Assembly (NCBI GenBank): GCA_904501925.1
Contig: CAJGCO010000021.1
Location: 1-23,643 of the forward strand
Source: an uncultured Alphaproteobacteria bacterium
GTDB lineage: Bacteria > Pseudomonadota > Alphaproteobacteria > RF32 > CAG-239
Length of the DNA: 23,643 bases
Direction of reading: 5' to 3'
In this document: positions 14,714 to 23,088 of the stretch, piece after piece
Layout: each line of letters opens with the position of its first letter
Position numbering within the stretch: position 1 is the stretch's first letter
Translations under genes and position numbers: made by a program
The notes under the pieces: generated by a model
The model's input: only the letters and a program-made list of their open reading frames with translations
What the model was told of the DNA's origin: nothing
Database searches by the model: none

Positions 14714-14788
14714 GCCGCTATAGCTCAGTGGTAGAGCACGTCATTGGTAATGACGGGGTCGCAAGTCCGATTCTTGCTAGCGGCACCA
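14714..14788 (+). tRNA. tRNA-Thr (anticodon GGT), CCA encoded
   Basis: All four arms are visible: acceptor GCCGCTA/TAGCGGC, D stem GCTC/GAGC with AGTGGTA loop, anticodon stem CGTCA/TGACG around TTGGTAA (anticodon GGT, decoding ACC/ACU), five-base variable region and T stem GCAAG/CTTGC. The loop of the T arm, TCCGATT, fits the TTCNANN pattern less one position (TCCGATT rather than TTCGANT). The discriminator is A and CCA is genomically encoded (14786-14788). 75 nt in all. Confidence 0.96.
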
Positions 14789-14790
14789 TT
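14771..14790 (+). repeat. Direct repeat, copy 1 (tRNA-Thr 3' end)
   Basis: The last 18 nt of the tRNA plus two T are repeated exactly at 14981-15000, 210 bp downstream. Sequence on either side of the two copies differs, so the 20-bp match is bounded. Confidence 0.85.
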
Positions 14791-14820
14791 AAAAAGGCCT
14801 CCTTTATGGGGGCTTTTTTA
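14791..14820 (+). terminator. Terminator of tRNA-Thr
   Basis: AAAAAG then CCTCC, a five-base loop, GGGGG then CTTTTTT. The stem starts directly after the first direct repeat, so it lies inside the interval between the repeats. Confidence 0.8.
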
Positions 14821-14980
14821 ATGGTTTTTGCCAATTGCTAGGATAGGACTTGCGAAGCAATGTCCGGAGTGGATAGTTGGTGAAAACAAGTGTAAAACTT
14901 TAGCGAATAGCTTAGTTTTGTACGAAGTTTGAACCCTACGACACGAGGAGGACCCACAAAATATTGAGTGGGAGTACCCT
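14821..14980 (+). other. Hairpin-rich insert between the tRNA-end repeats
   Basis: No convincing ORF. Three hairpins occur in a row: 14846-14865 (GGAC+TTGC with GCAA+GTCC around GAA), 14890-14923 (ten pairs with two wobbles, plus AGC/GCT around GAATA) and 14953-14972 (CCCAC/GTGGG). GC and style differ from the AT-rich surroundings. It could be a small structured RNA or a miniature mobile unit; no integrase is near. Whether it is transcribed past the tRNA terminator is unknown. Confidence 0.4.
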
Positions 14981-15000
14981 TTCTTGCTAGCGGCACCATT
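14981..15000 (+). repeat. Direct repeat, copy 2 (orphan tRNA 3' end, candidate att site)
   Basis: Exact copy of 14771-14790 covering the 3' half of the T arm, the acceptor strand and CCA. Nothing upstream of it can complete a tRNA, so it is a fragment. Such duplicated tRNA 3' ends are typical of attachment sites left by integration. Confidence 0.6.
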
Positions 15001-15008
15001 TTTTTATT

Positions 15009-15032
15009 AAGCCCTTTTCATAAGGGCTTTTT
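15009..15032 (+). terminator. Terminator after the second repeat
   Basis: AAGCCCTT (15009-15016) and AAGGGCTT (15022-15029) with a five-base loop, then T residues. Its position after the orphan tRNA end mirrors the terminator after the true tRNA. Confidence 0.75.
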
Positions 15033-15228
15033 CTATGCCTTTTTTCAAGCCACTTTTAACCAACACGAAAGACCTATACGTCATTAAAGACATAGGACAC
15101 ACAAGGCTGTTTTGAGCTAAAATCCATAATGTTAAACTTTGTATTTTAGCCTAACTTTTTTTAACATTTTTATCATTTTTTGCGGACGAATTAGAAAAGG
15201 CACGACAAGATCTCCTTATAATTAAAAA

Positions 15229-15257
15229 TTGACAAGATTTAAAATTTGTAATATACT
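15229..15257 (+). promoter_or_regulatory. Promoter of the 160-aa acidic protein gene
   Basis: TTGACA (15229-15234), exact 17-nt spacer, TATACT (15252-15257). The leader is about 35 nt and includes AAGGAG at 15285-15290. Confidence 0.75.
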
Positions 15258-15298
15258 AAACCCAGATATTACGTTTAGCCGAATAAGGAGAACATATT

Positions 15299-15781
15299 AT
15301 GTCAAATATTAAATATATTAAAACAAGATCAGATCTTTGTAGAGTTAACCTTCTTAAAAGAGATGAACGCGATGATGATTATGACGAATGCAGACTTGAG
15401 TTCTTATTTAAATTAGAAGATGGTATAGTTGTTGATGCAATGGACTATGATTTTATTAAAGGAATAGCAAGAGGCAACATGTACAATCTTTGTAATGAAA
15501 ACGAAAGATCTATTATGCACACCCAAAGAAAATTCAAAGGTATTCCTGTAGAAAAACTAAAACATCACCTAGATTCAGATGGTGCTAATATGTATGATTT
15601 TTGCGAGTTCTCTGTTAATGAAATATCTGAAAAAGAATGGAAACTTTTTGATAAAATCAGACAAAGAGAATTAGAAAGCGCTAAAACAGAAAGAGAAGAA
15701 TGGATGGCTTCAATTATGATGGATGATGACGAAGAAAAAACACCCAAGGTAATAATGCCTCGCCGACCACGAGAAAGATAA
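15299..15781 (+). CDS. Hypothetical acidic protein, 160 aa
   Basis: A strongly charged soluble protein. It has an acidic cluster (RDERDDDYDE, about 22-31), a beta-like middle (LEFLFKLEDGIVVDAMDYDFI), a helical part with DKIRQRELESAKTEREE, an acidic run MMDDDEE and a basic end (RRPRER). No Cys pattern, signal peptide or membrane segment. The start is secure: AAGGAG eight nt upstream and a strong promoter. It stands alone between the tRNA region and the convergent helicase. I recognise no family. Confidence 0.75.
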   Translation: MSNIKYIKTRSDLCRVNLLKRDERDDDYDECRLEFLFKLEDGIVVDAMDYDFIKGIARGNMYNLCNENERSIMHTQRKFKGIPVEKLKHHLDSDGANMYDFCEFSVNEISEKEWKLFDKIRQRELESAKTEREEWMASIMMDDDEEKTPKVIMPRRPRER

Positions 15782-15884
15782 TAGCCATAAAAAAACACCC
15801 TTTTAGTTACTTTTTTTATTACCCATTCTAAAAGAAGTTAAATTGTTATATTTTCTAAATAATAAATTATTCAACACTAACAAT

Positions 15885-18635
15885 CTATTCCCATCTATTT
15901 AGCTTTTTAGTTTTATTTTGTAAGTTTGAATATGCTCTAACTCTTGCTTTCAACAATATATCGTGCCCAATTTCTGTTCGAGTATATATAATATTACAAT
16001 AACCAATGCGCCTTTTCCATATCTCCTTAAAAAGCATAACATTCTTTTTATTTAAACCGATAATACTAGGAATTGCATAGTAATCAACTTGTTTCAAGAA
16101 ACTTAAAAAAGGATTTTTACGAACAAATAAATATCTAGGATTTTCAATTGGTTCCAAAAACTCCCGCAACGATTCAATAAAAATATTATTATCTCTTTGC
16201 GATAATGTACTTGCTGAAATATAATATTGATCAGATACTTTCACAACCTCTAACGATGACATTTTCGGATTAGTTGAAATAATATCTGTTTTAAACAATG
16301 TTTCCAAAATAACCAACGAAATTTGCTTTAACATTCCTTCAGGTTTACCTGTCATAATAATACGCAATGTAGCTGGCAACATATATATCATACCCCCTAA
16401 AACAATACTACCTAAAAGAAAAGTATTCCAATCTCTATTGTCCTCAGTACAAAAGAAACAAAAAAAGAGATATGATATCATTACTACTTTCGTCAATCTT
16501 GCCATATAACTATCTATATAAGAAAAAACATTAAATTTAACTTTTGGCGTTTCCAAGCCGACCTTCAATCGCCCAAGCCCCATACCTGTTCCCTTACATA
16601 ACCCCTCTTCCCAGGCTTTTTTTGTTTCATCTCTCTGATATGATAACATTTTTTGCGTTAAGTTATTCAAATAATCTTTACAAGTAATATTTCTAAAAAA
16701 ATTAGATAACTTAACCAATAAACATCGCTCTATACCACTTTGAATATCATACGGATTACTTAAAGAAGGTGCCTCATATCCATCAAATCTTCTTCGCACT
16801 TTTTCAAAATCTACAATATCTGCTTGCAAAATATTTTTTGATATAAATGCTTTTATTGCATCTGAAAAATTATAGTTTCTAACACTAACCAAATGCCATA
16901 TATGTGAAACTTTATCTGGATTTCCTTTTTCTATTCGTATCGCACGACCACGCATTTGGTTAGACAACATATAAGAAGCTACTGTACTAGATAAAATCAA
17001 AGAATTGACTGCTGGAGCATCCCACCCCTCTCCTAAAAGGGATTGTGTTCCAACCAAAACCTTAATTTTCCCATCATTAAATAATTTTGTAACCAAGTGA
17101 ACAACTTTAGATTTTATACATTCTTTAGGCTTCAGCTCAATATACTCTGGAAAATACTTAAAAACGTTAAATCCCATATCTTTTGGCTTCACACCCTCAT
17201 CTGTCATCAAGTTTATTAATTTATCTTTTATTTCTTGAGGAACTAAAATTATTTTTCCAGTTAATATAGCCAATGACAAACCTTGTAACTTCATATTTGC
17301 CAATCGAATAAAAATAGGAACAACACCTAAACTCTCCACTTGAGAAGAAAAAGCATCTAATTTAATATAATCAGCTAAGATAACTAATCTCAACTTTTCC
17401 TTTAATTGATTATATTCTGAAATAACAATATTTTCAATCGCATCCAATTTACCAAGACTTCTTGCCATTTCTTTTGTTAATTTAGGATTTCCAGAAAGAT
17501 AAAGCCTGTGCTTATATATCAAATGATTTTTTTGCGCTAACAAATAAAACTCATTAATATAATCACCCAAACTAATAAAATGCTCTGTATAATCAAACAT
17601 CAACTTATTAAGCAACTTTTCAGCAAATAATAAATTAAATTCTGGTATTTTTTTCTTTTGAATATCACATAATTTATAAAAAGCTTCTGAAATAGAAAGA
17701 TTGTGATAAATTAAATACGACGCAAAAGCGACAAAAAAATCAACATCATCATATAATATCTTTAAATATTCTCTTGGATTTTTCCAAATTGGTAAATTAA
17801 CAGCCTCTTCTGCAAACTTTTTATTATGTAAAAAATACATATAAAAAGATTCAACATTTTGTTGATAAATATCATACGATTTAGTTTCTTCCTCTTTAAG
17901 AGGTGAAAAATATATCAAATCTTGGTGTGGACATAAATCACCATTTTTAACCAATTCAGGAATACTAATACATTCATCAACCGGTCCACAAAGCTCTTCA
18001 TATCGCTTCCATTCATTCAAATCAACATCATAAGGGGGAGTAGCTGTTAATGATAAAGTTGTAGATGGTTTAAGATTTTTCATGATAAAATCTAAAGCCT
18101 TCCACCATTCCTTTCTAAGATGGTGAGCCTCATCAAAACAAAGCAAATCAATTTTTTTAGACTTTAATTCATTTATTAAATTATTTGCTTTTTCAACATC
18201 TATACGAGCAAGTACCCTACTATTATACTTTTTTTCTTCAACTTCAGCATCAACTTCACCCTCTTGTTCCAAAGTACCATCTGTTGTATCTTCTCTTTGC
18301 CCACACAATCCAGATAAAAGCCCTTGATATGTAGAAATCGTGATAACTTTTGGAGATAAAATATCTGTTGAAATAAGCTCATTTGCAATATCTGGCTGTG
18401 TTAAAAAAGCCTGTTTCAATCTTAATTCCCATTGATTTTTAATTGTAATTGTAGGCGCCAAAATTAAACATGGCCTTCCAATACGACGAATAACCTCTAA
18501 ACCCAAAATAGTTTTTCCAGCACCAGGAGCAGCTACAATATGTAGTTTTTCATCACATAAATGACTTTGCAGATTATCTAATACTTTTTGCTGATAAGAA
18601 CGCCAAGTTCCTTTAAACTTTATTTTTTCAAACAT
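15885..18635 (-). CDS. SF2 DEAD/DEAH-type helicase with predicted C-terminal membrane segments
   Basis: 916 residues. Helicase motifs in order: Q-like YQQ (14-16), Walker A PGAGKT (37-42), motif Ia ILAPT (58-62), ISTYQG (100-105), DEAH (168-171), SLTATPP (about 198-204), and in the second RecA domain VGTQSLLGEGWDAP and QMRGRAIR (about 559-566). Between the two RecA domains is a ~250-residue helical insertion. The part after residue ~600 matches no helicase accessory domain I know and includes two hydrophobic stretches (about 718-732 and 738-760) that look like a membrane hairpin. Start is backed by GGAGAG six nt upstream. An ATP-driven DNA or RNA translocase, likely of a defence or maintenance type. 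The upstream gene on the same strand is a metallopeptidase, 124 nt away. Confidence 0.82.
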   Translation of the reverse strand: MFEKIKFKGTWRSYQQKVLDNLQSHLCDEKLHIVAAPGAGKTILGLEVIRRIGRPCLILAPTITIKNQWELRLKQAFLTQPDIANELISTDILSPKVITISTYQGLLSGLCGQREDTTDGTLEQEGEVDAEVEEKKYNSRVLARIDVEKANNLINELKSKKIDLLCFDEAHHLRKEWWKALDFIMKNLKPSTTLSLTATPPYDVDLNEWKRYEELCGPVDECISIPELVKNGDLCPHQDLIYFSPLKEEETKSYDIYQQNVESFYMYFLHNKKFAEEAVNLPIWKNPREYLKILYDDVDFFVAFASYLIYHNLSISEAFYKLCDIQKKKIPEFNLLFAEKLLNKLMFDYTEHFISLGDYINEFYLLAQKNHLIYKHRLYLSGNPKLTKEMARSLGKLDAIENIVISEYNQLKEKLRLVILADYIKLDAFSSQVESLGVVPIFIRLANMKLQGLSLAILTGKIILVPQEIKDKLINLMTDEGVKPKDMGFNVFKYFPEYIELKPKECIKSKVVHLVTKLFNDGKIKVLVGTQSLLGEGWDAPAVNSLILSSTVASYMLSNQMRGRAIRIEKGNPDKVSHIWHLVSVRNYNFSDAIKAFISKNILQADIVDFEKVRRRFDGYEAPSLSNPYDIQSGIERCLLVKLSNFFRNITCKDYLNNLTQKMLSYQRDETKKAWEEGLCKGTGMGLGRLKVGLETPKVKFNVFSYIDSYMARLTKVVMISYLFFCFFCTEDNRDWNTFLLGSIVLGGMIYMLPATLRIIMTGKPEGMLKQISLVILETLFKTDIISTNPKMSSLEVVKVSDQYYISASTLSQRDNNIFIESLREFLEPIENPRYLFVRKNPFLSFLKQVDYYAIPSIIGLNKKNVMLFKEIWKRRIGYCNIIYTRTEIGHDILLKARVRAYSNLQNKTKKLNRWE

Positions 18636-18673
18636 TTAATCTCTCCACCCCAAAAGCATATTACAAATCTATA

Positions 18674-18703
18674 TGAAATGTCAATGTCAACACTAACATT
18701 TCA
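18674..18703 (-). promoter_or_regulatory. Inverted repeat in the helicase upstream region
   Basis: TGAAATGT (18674-18681) and ACATTTCA (18696-18703) are a perfect 8-bp inverted repeat with a 14-nt spacer. On the minus strand the spacer holds TTGACA twice, overlapping a possible -35 for the helicase gene; the matching -10 is less clear. Candidate operator. Confidence 0.35.
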
Positions 18704-18759
18704 CACAAATACCCATTAATCTCTTTCTAAATGGATTTCATATAGAACAAAACTTTGTC

Positions 18760-19734
18760 TTAAATATCTTTAATAGATTGTTTTATTGCATTTTTTTGAG
18801 CAACCAAATTAGATTTACATTGTTTTTGCATCTTATCTGCAAATTTCAATAAATTTTCCATTCTAACAATATCTTCTGTGTCCATAAAATTAGTAGTACA
18901 ACCACCATCTTTATATAAATTAATAACTTTTTGTTGAAACTTATAAACTTTATCAATTTCTTCTGAGGTTTTAGCCTTTCTCAACTTATACTCTATAGCC
19001 CCTTTTAGCATTTCATCAGTTTTTTGACATTCTTCATTAGAACCAACAACGCTAAAGCCTTGTAAATAATCTGCAAATTTCACTTTAGATGTTTTTATTG
19101 TTTTATCAAAATCTTCTGCAAATTTCTCACTTTTTCCAAAATAAAGATCTTGAATAAATATATTATCTTCAACATTCTCACCTATAAATAAATCAGCCAT
19201 AATAACTTGCGCTGCATAACCAGCATTTACTCCTGGTCCAACACGCCCATAGGCTCTACTTGTCAAAGCATCTGTTATACTTTCATTTAAATCATTAGTT
19301 GTACTTATAACCTCATTACCATATTCATCATATTCACTATATCTTGAACCAACTTTTAAATATCCTCCCCCATTTTCCAATTTATTAGAAATAGAAGAAA
19401 AAGCATGTAACGCTTCATGTGTTATAACATGCGCATCTGCCATTGGCAATATTGCTATTCCCTGAGTTGAAGTATATTCTTTAGAATCAATATTTTCCCA
19501 AAACTTAACAGCTGCTGCTGAAAATTTTACATTTTTCAATTCTCCATCTTTGCTATGCTTAAATATTCTTCTTGCATCACACAACACAACTGTTAAATCA
19601 TCATATATTTTTTCAATATTTTCTCTCCAATATTCCGGAGCTATTCTTTGCGCAAAACATTTTACTGATTTTATCACCTCAGCAATTGTTGTATCTTCTT
19701 GTATTTCTAAATAGTCAGGATTTCTAAAAATCAT
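18760..19734 (-). CDS. Putative zinc metallopeptidase (HExxH)
   Basis: 324 residues from ATG 19734. The frame is open to a TTG at 19782, but that TTG is the -35 TTGACA of the gene's own promoter, and AGGAG lies seven nt before ATG 19734. The active site HEALH (His106, Glu107, His110) sits in a helix preceded by ADAHVIT and followed, about 50 residues on, by LNESITDALTS, whose Glu could be the third zinc ligand as in gluzincins. Downstream is a helical region with AGYAAQVIMADLF, and a Lys-rich C-terminus. No signal peptide, so cytoplasmic or exported by a dedicated system. I cannot place it in a named M-family. It shares strand with the helicase, 124 nt apart. Confidence 0.65.
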   Translation of the reverse strand: MIFRNPDYLEIQEDTTIAEVIKSVKCFAQRIAPEYWRENIEKIYDDLTVVLCDARRIFKHSKDGELKNVKFSAAAVKFWENIDSKEYTSTQGIAILPMADAHVITHEALHAFSSISNKLENGGGYLKVGSRYSEYDEYGNEVISTTNDLNESITDALTSRAYGRVGPGVNAGYAAQVIMADLFIGENVEDNIFIQDLYFGKSEKFAEDFDKTIKTSKVKFADYLQGFSVVGSNEECQKTDEMLKGAIEYKLRKAKTSEEIDKVYKFQQKVINLYKDGGCTTNFMDTEDIVRMENLLKFADKMQKQCKSNLVAQKNAIKQSIKDI

Positions 19735-19753
19735 AAGCAAACTCCTAAACAAA

Positions 19754-19782
19754 ATACTATCATTTTTATCAATAATTGTCAA
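19754..19782 (-). promoter_or_regulatory. Promoter of the metallopeptidase gene
   Basis: Minus strand TTGACA (19782-19777), 17-nt spacer, TAGTAT (19759-19754). It gives a very short leader (about 13 nt) and decides the start codon at 19734. Confidence 0.7.
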
Positions 19783-19935
19783 GCAAGGTCATTAACCAAA
19801 CCGTCTATTTCAAACATCATCAAACTATTTATATCTCAACCTCCAACAATTTTAGTTTTTATCTTTTTTTCTTTCTTTATTTATAAATATATGTTATATT
19901 AATACTAACGTAATTAAAATTGGAGGATATATACG

Positions 19936-20379
19936 ATGAAAGAAATCCCAATAAAAGAACATGAAAGTTCAATAAAAGCACGTTTACAAGATCTTACTGA
20001 TCAAATCAAACCTAGAAAACTCGGTTATTACAAAATAACCCCATCACCTTCTTTTACAGAAAAACTACCTGAAAGCCAACGCAGTGCACAGTGCTATACC
20101 CCTATTAAAGATATTTCAAAACGAGAATTAGATACTCTTGATTATGCGGCCGGTTCTATAAAAAACATTAAACGTACAACACCTGAATTTAATGGATTAA
20201 TATTTGACGCACAATTAGATACTTGGGAAAATATATCTCAAGCTATGCAACTTTACGCAACTGAATACGACATGCCTGTTAGCACAGTATTTAATGGAAA
20301 AGTTCGCACAATAGAACCTAATGAGAACACAAATGAAAAACAAAATGTAATAATGAAAAAAAATGGGATATTACGATAA
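19936..20379 (+). CDS. Hypothetical protein, 147 aa
   Basis: A hydrophilic protein with no signal peptide, membrane segment or Cys cluster (one Cys). The N-terminus is helical and charged, the middle has a DISKRELDTLDYAAGSI helix-like stretch and a WENISQAMQLYATEYDMP segment, and the end is Asn/Lys-rich. Start is secured by TTGGAGGA ten nt upstream. It is divergent from the metallopeptidase gene, with about 200 nt between, and ends in a strong terminator, so it is a single-gene unit. No family recognised. Confidence 0.7.
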   Translation: MKEIPIKEHESSIKARLQDLTDQIKPRKLGYYKITPSPSFTEKLPESQRSAQCYTPIKDISKRELDTLDYAAGSIKNIKRTTPEFNGLIFDAQLDTWENISQAMQLYATEYDMPVSTVFNGKVRTIEPNENTNEKQNVIMKKNGILR

Positions 20380-20418
20380 ATATAAATCATACAATAAATA
20401 GCATAAGATAAAAATTTT

Positions 20419-20449
20419 CCTCTCAACCATATCAGTTGAGAGGATTTTT
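20419..20449 (+). terminator. Intrinsic terminator
   Basis: CCTCTCAAC (20419-20427) and GTTGAGAGG (20435-20443), nine perfect pairs with a seven-base loop, followed by ATTTTTT. It ends the 147-aa gene. Confidence 0.9.
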
Positions 20450-20536
20450 TATCACGAAGCAAAGACAATAAAAAAACACCAAAATCAAGCATTATTTTTT
20501 TAGAAATCAATCAAATACCAATTCAATTGCTTAACT

Positions 20537-21328
20537 TTACAAACTTTTTAACCAATTTGAAATTAAAGCAGGAGTTTCTTTTGCCCAAAAAGCTTCTCTA
20601 TGCTCTTTATTTTCCAATAAATGTAACGACGTATTATTGCTTCTTTGCTTATATAATATTTCTGCATGATGCACAGGAACCAAAGTATCAGCTGTTCCAT
20701 GAATAATTATAATAGGTGCTACTAATTTTTGAATAGTCTTTTCAGATGGATAATCATCTTTTAAAATCAAATTAGAAAAAGGATATTTTTCTGCAACTAA
20801 ACGAGATAATGAAGCAAATGGAGAAATCAGCGCCAAACCATCAATATTTCTTTTACTAGCTAGCCCAATTGAAGCAGCACAACCAAACGAATACCCAATA
20901 ACAATTATTTTAGAATATCCTTTTTTCTTTATCCAATCATATACTTCAGCACCATCAGAAAACATCTTCTCTTGATTTATTTTTCCTTCTGAATTTCCAT
21001 ATCCTCTATATTCAGCCAAAAAAGTTCCATATCCCTCTTCGTTAAATCGTACTATTTGTGGTGCAAATTCTGCAATTTGCCCTCTATTTCCGTGAAAAAA
21101 CAATATAGCCGGTAATTTTTTATCTCCCTCTTTAGCCCAGGTCATAATTTTGGTTCCATCTGACATTGTCAATACATTCTCGCTAACCCCCATTAGATTA
21201 GCCTCTTTAGGTGAAATATAATTATTATCAGGCTTAAACAACATTTTATCTTGCAAAAAAAACAAAGTTACCAAATATAAAATAAATACACCAACAATAC
21301 CCAATAAAATATATATAGTTTTTTTCAT
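20537..21328 (-). CDS. Membrane-anchored alpha/beta hydrolase
   Basis: Serine hydrolase of the ABHD13/ABHD17-like group; substrates probably acyl esters or peptides. 263 residues: an N-terminal anchor (about 5-24), then FFHGNRG (oxyanion loop, 78-84), YRGYGNSEG (108-116), nucleophile elbow GYSFG with Ser147, the acid in HGTADTLVP (Asp214) and the base in NKEHREAF (His243). The triad is complete. GGGAGA five nt upstream fixes the start. It follows pheA by 57 nt in the same direction and may be cotranscribed. The anchor implies that the domain faces the periplasm. Confidence 0.85.
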   Translation of the reverse strand: MKKTIYILLGIVGVFILYLVTLFFLQDKMLFKPDNNYISPKEANLMGVSENVLTMSDGTKIMTWAKEGDKKLPAILFFHGNRGQIAEFAPQIVRFNEEGYGTFLAEYRGYGNSEGKINQEKMFSDGAEVYDWIKKKGYSKIIVIGYSFGCAASIGLASKRNIDGLALISPFASLSRLVAEKYPFSNLILKDDYPSEKTIQKLVAPIIIIHGTADTLVPVHHAEILYKQRSNNTSLHLLENKEHREAFWAKETPALISNWLKSL

Positions 21329-21385
21329 AAATTTCTCCCTTAAAATAAAACAGAACTAAAAAACAACACCCCTACATTAACAACC

Positions 21386-22210
21386 TTATATTCTTTGTTT
21401 TTTATATGTTCCCAACCACACAACCGATTGAGAATAAAATTCCAATTCTTGTAATGCATTTTTGTAAGCTCTAGACGAAGGATGTGCCTCAATTTCAATA
21501 TAAAATTGTGCAGACACAAAATTCCCTCCCACAACATAACTTTCAATTTTATTTAAGTTTAATCCATTTGAAGCAAATCCCCCCAAAGATTTATATAAAG
21601 CAGCAGGAATATGTTTAAGCTCAAACACCAAAGATGTTATAAACTCTCCACCATCATTTTCTATAATATCACCCTTTTTACTCATAACAAAAAAACGTGT
21701 TGTATTTGTAAGATCATTTTCAATATTAGATTTAATTATTTCCAAATCATAAATTTCTGCCGCTAATTTAGAAGCTATTGCCCCTTTTTCTTTATTGTTT
21801 AAACCAATAATTTGCTCACAACTTTTCGCTGTATCCATATAAGATATTGGCTTAATTTCGTTATCTTTCAAAAAAACACAACATTGAGACAAAGCCTGAG
21901 GGTGTGAATACACTTCTTTTATATCAGAAAGCTTTGCATTCTTTAACCCAATAAGCTGATGTTCAACTCTTAAAAAATATTCAGCCTCAATAAAAAGCTT
22001 TGTTTTAGGTAATAAAAAATGCACATCAGTAACTCTTCCTGCATTAGAATTCTCAACAGGAATAATCGCATAATCAGCTTTTCCCTCTTCTACCAAATCA
22101 ACCGCCTGATCAAAAGTATCACAAGCAATATATTCACTATTTTTAAAAATATTTATACAAGCAATATGTGAATATGCTCCATACACTCCTTGAAAAGCAA
22201 CTTTTACCAT
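21386..22210 (-). CDS. pheA: Prephenate dehydratase
   Basis: Converts prephenate to phenylpyruvate in phenylalanine synthesis. 274 residues: a periplasmic-binding-protein-like catalytic domain with FQGVYGAYSH (6-15), IPVENSNAGRV (50-60), SHPQALSQC (102-110) and the catalytic TTRFF (170-174), then an ACT domain (about 190-270) with ALYKSLGGFASNGLNLNKIESY. The ESRP of many ACT domains is ESYVVGG here, the form I associate with alphaproteobacterial enzymes; phenylalanine feedback may still apply. No chorismate mutase domain is fused. GAGAG about ten nt upstream of ATG. Notable contrast: phenylalanine synthesis is present while the trp locus has only trpB. Confidence 0.92.
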   Translation of the reverse strand: MVKVAFQGVYGAYSHIACINIFKNSEYIACDTFDQAVDLVEEGKADYAIIPVENSNAGRVTDVHFLLPKTKLFIEAEYFLRVEHQLIGLKNAKLSDIKEVYSHPQALSQCCVFLKDNEIKPISYMDTAKSCEQIIGLNNKEKGAIASKLAAEIYDLEIIKSNIENDLTNTTRFFVMSKKGDIIENDGGEFITSLVFELKHIPAALYKSLGGFASNGLNLNKIESYVVGGNFVSAQFYIEIEAHPSSRAYKNALQELEFYSQSVVWLGTYKKQRI

Positions 22211-22316
22211 CTAAAACATCTCTCAAAACAATCTCAATATATTACTCAAACGTGTATAACAAAATATAATTATTAAATCAACCCATTATAAACAGAATAT
22301 ATTGATTAAAAACATA

Positions 22317-22934
22317 CTATGAATAAAGATTAACAACTTCTGTTAAAAAAGGAATTGTTGTATTTTTAACCACCTCAGAATTATTAAAGAAATCACGAAA
22401 TTCTTTTTTTATTTCCATTTGAATAACATTTGGCAAATTAAATATCTTTTGATACCGTCCTGTTAATCCTTTTAATCCGCAATAATTTGGATGATTAACA
22501 ATAGTTTTTAAACCATATTTCTTAGCAATTTGTACAATCTCATGACAATAAGGATACCCCTCTTCCTCAAAATCACCAATACCTAAGCAAATATCATAAT
22601 CAATATCTTGATTAAACCCATGAATATCCAAAAAATAATGCTGATGAACATTATTTTGAGCAATCCAATCAGAAATTAACGCTTTATATGGAGTAAACTT
22701 AGTTCTAATAATTGTAGAAACACCATTTTCCTCACCCAAATATTTTACTATAGCTCCAGTAAACAAATCTGCATTTTTCTCTTTTTTATTACAAAAGCTA
22801 CGTGTGGAATGTGGCGCTGTTAATATCAAATTTGAATTACGATTTGAATATTTAAAAATCTCTAAGCTATTTTCATTACCATGAGAATAGTTCTGCGCAA
22901 ATAGTTCATCATATTTTTTCAAAGTCTCAATCAT
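22317..22934 (-). CDS. N-formylglutamate amidohydrolase-like protein
   Basis: 205 residues, shorter than typical HutG (about 260). Seen: LTAPHSTRSFC (His42), a KFTPYKALISDW stretch resembling the substrate-binding region of the family, HYFLDIHGFNQD (Asp103, His105), and VIQMEIKKEFR towards the end, whose Glu is a possible zinc ligand. The family is zinc-dependent and removes formyl or acyl groups from amino acids, or acts on related amides. No signal peptide. The ribosome binding site is weak. No other histidine-degradation gene is present, so a HutG role is not supported; a different amide substrate is as likely. Confidence 0.62.
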   Translation of the reverse strand: MIETLKKYDELFAQNYSHGNENSLEIFKYSNRNSNLILTAPHSTRSFCNKKEKNADLFTGAIVKYLGEENGVSTIIRTKFTPYKALISDWIAQNNVHQHYFLDIHGFNQDIDYDICLGIGDFEEEGYPYCHEIVQIAKKYGLKTIVNHPNYCGLKGLTGRYQKIFNLPNVIQMEIKKEFRDFFNNSEVVKNTTIPFLTEVVNLYS

Positions 22935-23088
22935 TCCATTATTATGCTACACCAAAAGTTAATTTTACGTTATTTCGCCCTCCTGCTTATCAATTTCCAT
23001 TTTTTTATTTAATAAAACAACAACTCTTGTAATCTATTGTTTACTTTTTTGCGATAATCTGTTTATATACCCAAAAAGGAGAAAACAA

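Noticed and set aside
15785..15835. Possible bidirectional terminator between the acidic-protein gene and the helicase
   Set aside because: Only an A tract and a T tract flank it, with no GC stem; too weak to call.
19735..19782. TTG start adding 16 residues to the metallopeptidase
   Set aside because: The TTG is part of the -35 TTGACA; the ATG at 19734 has AGGAG at normal spacing.
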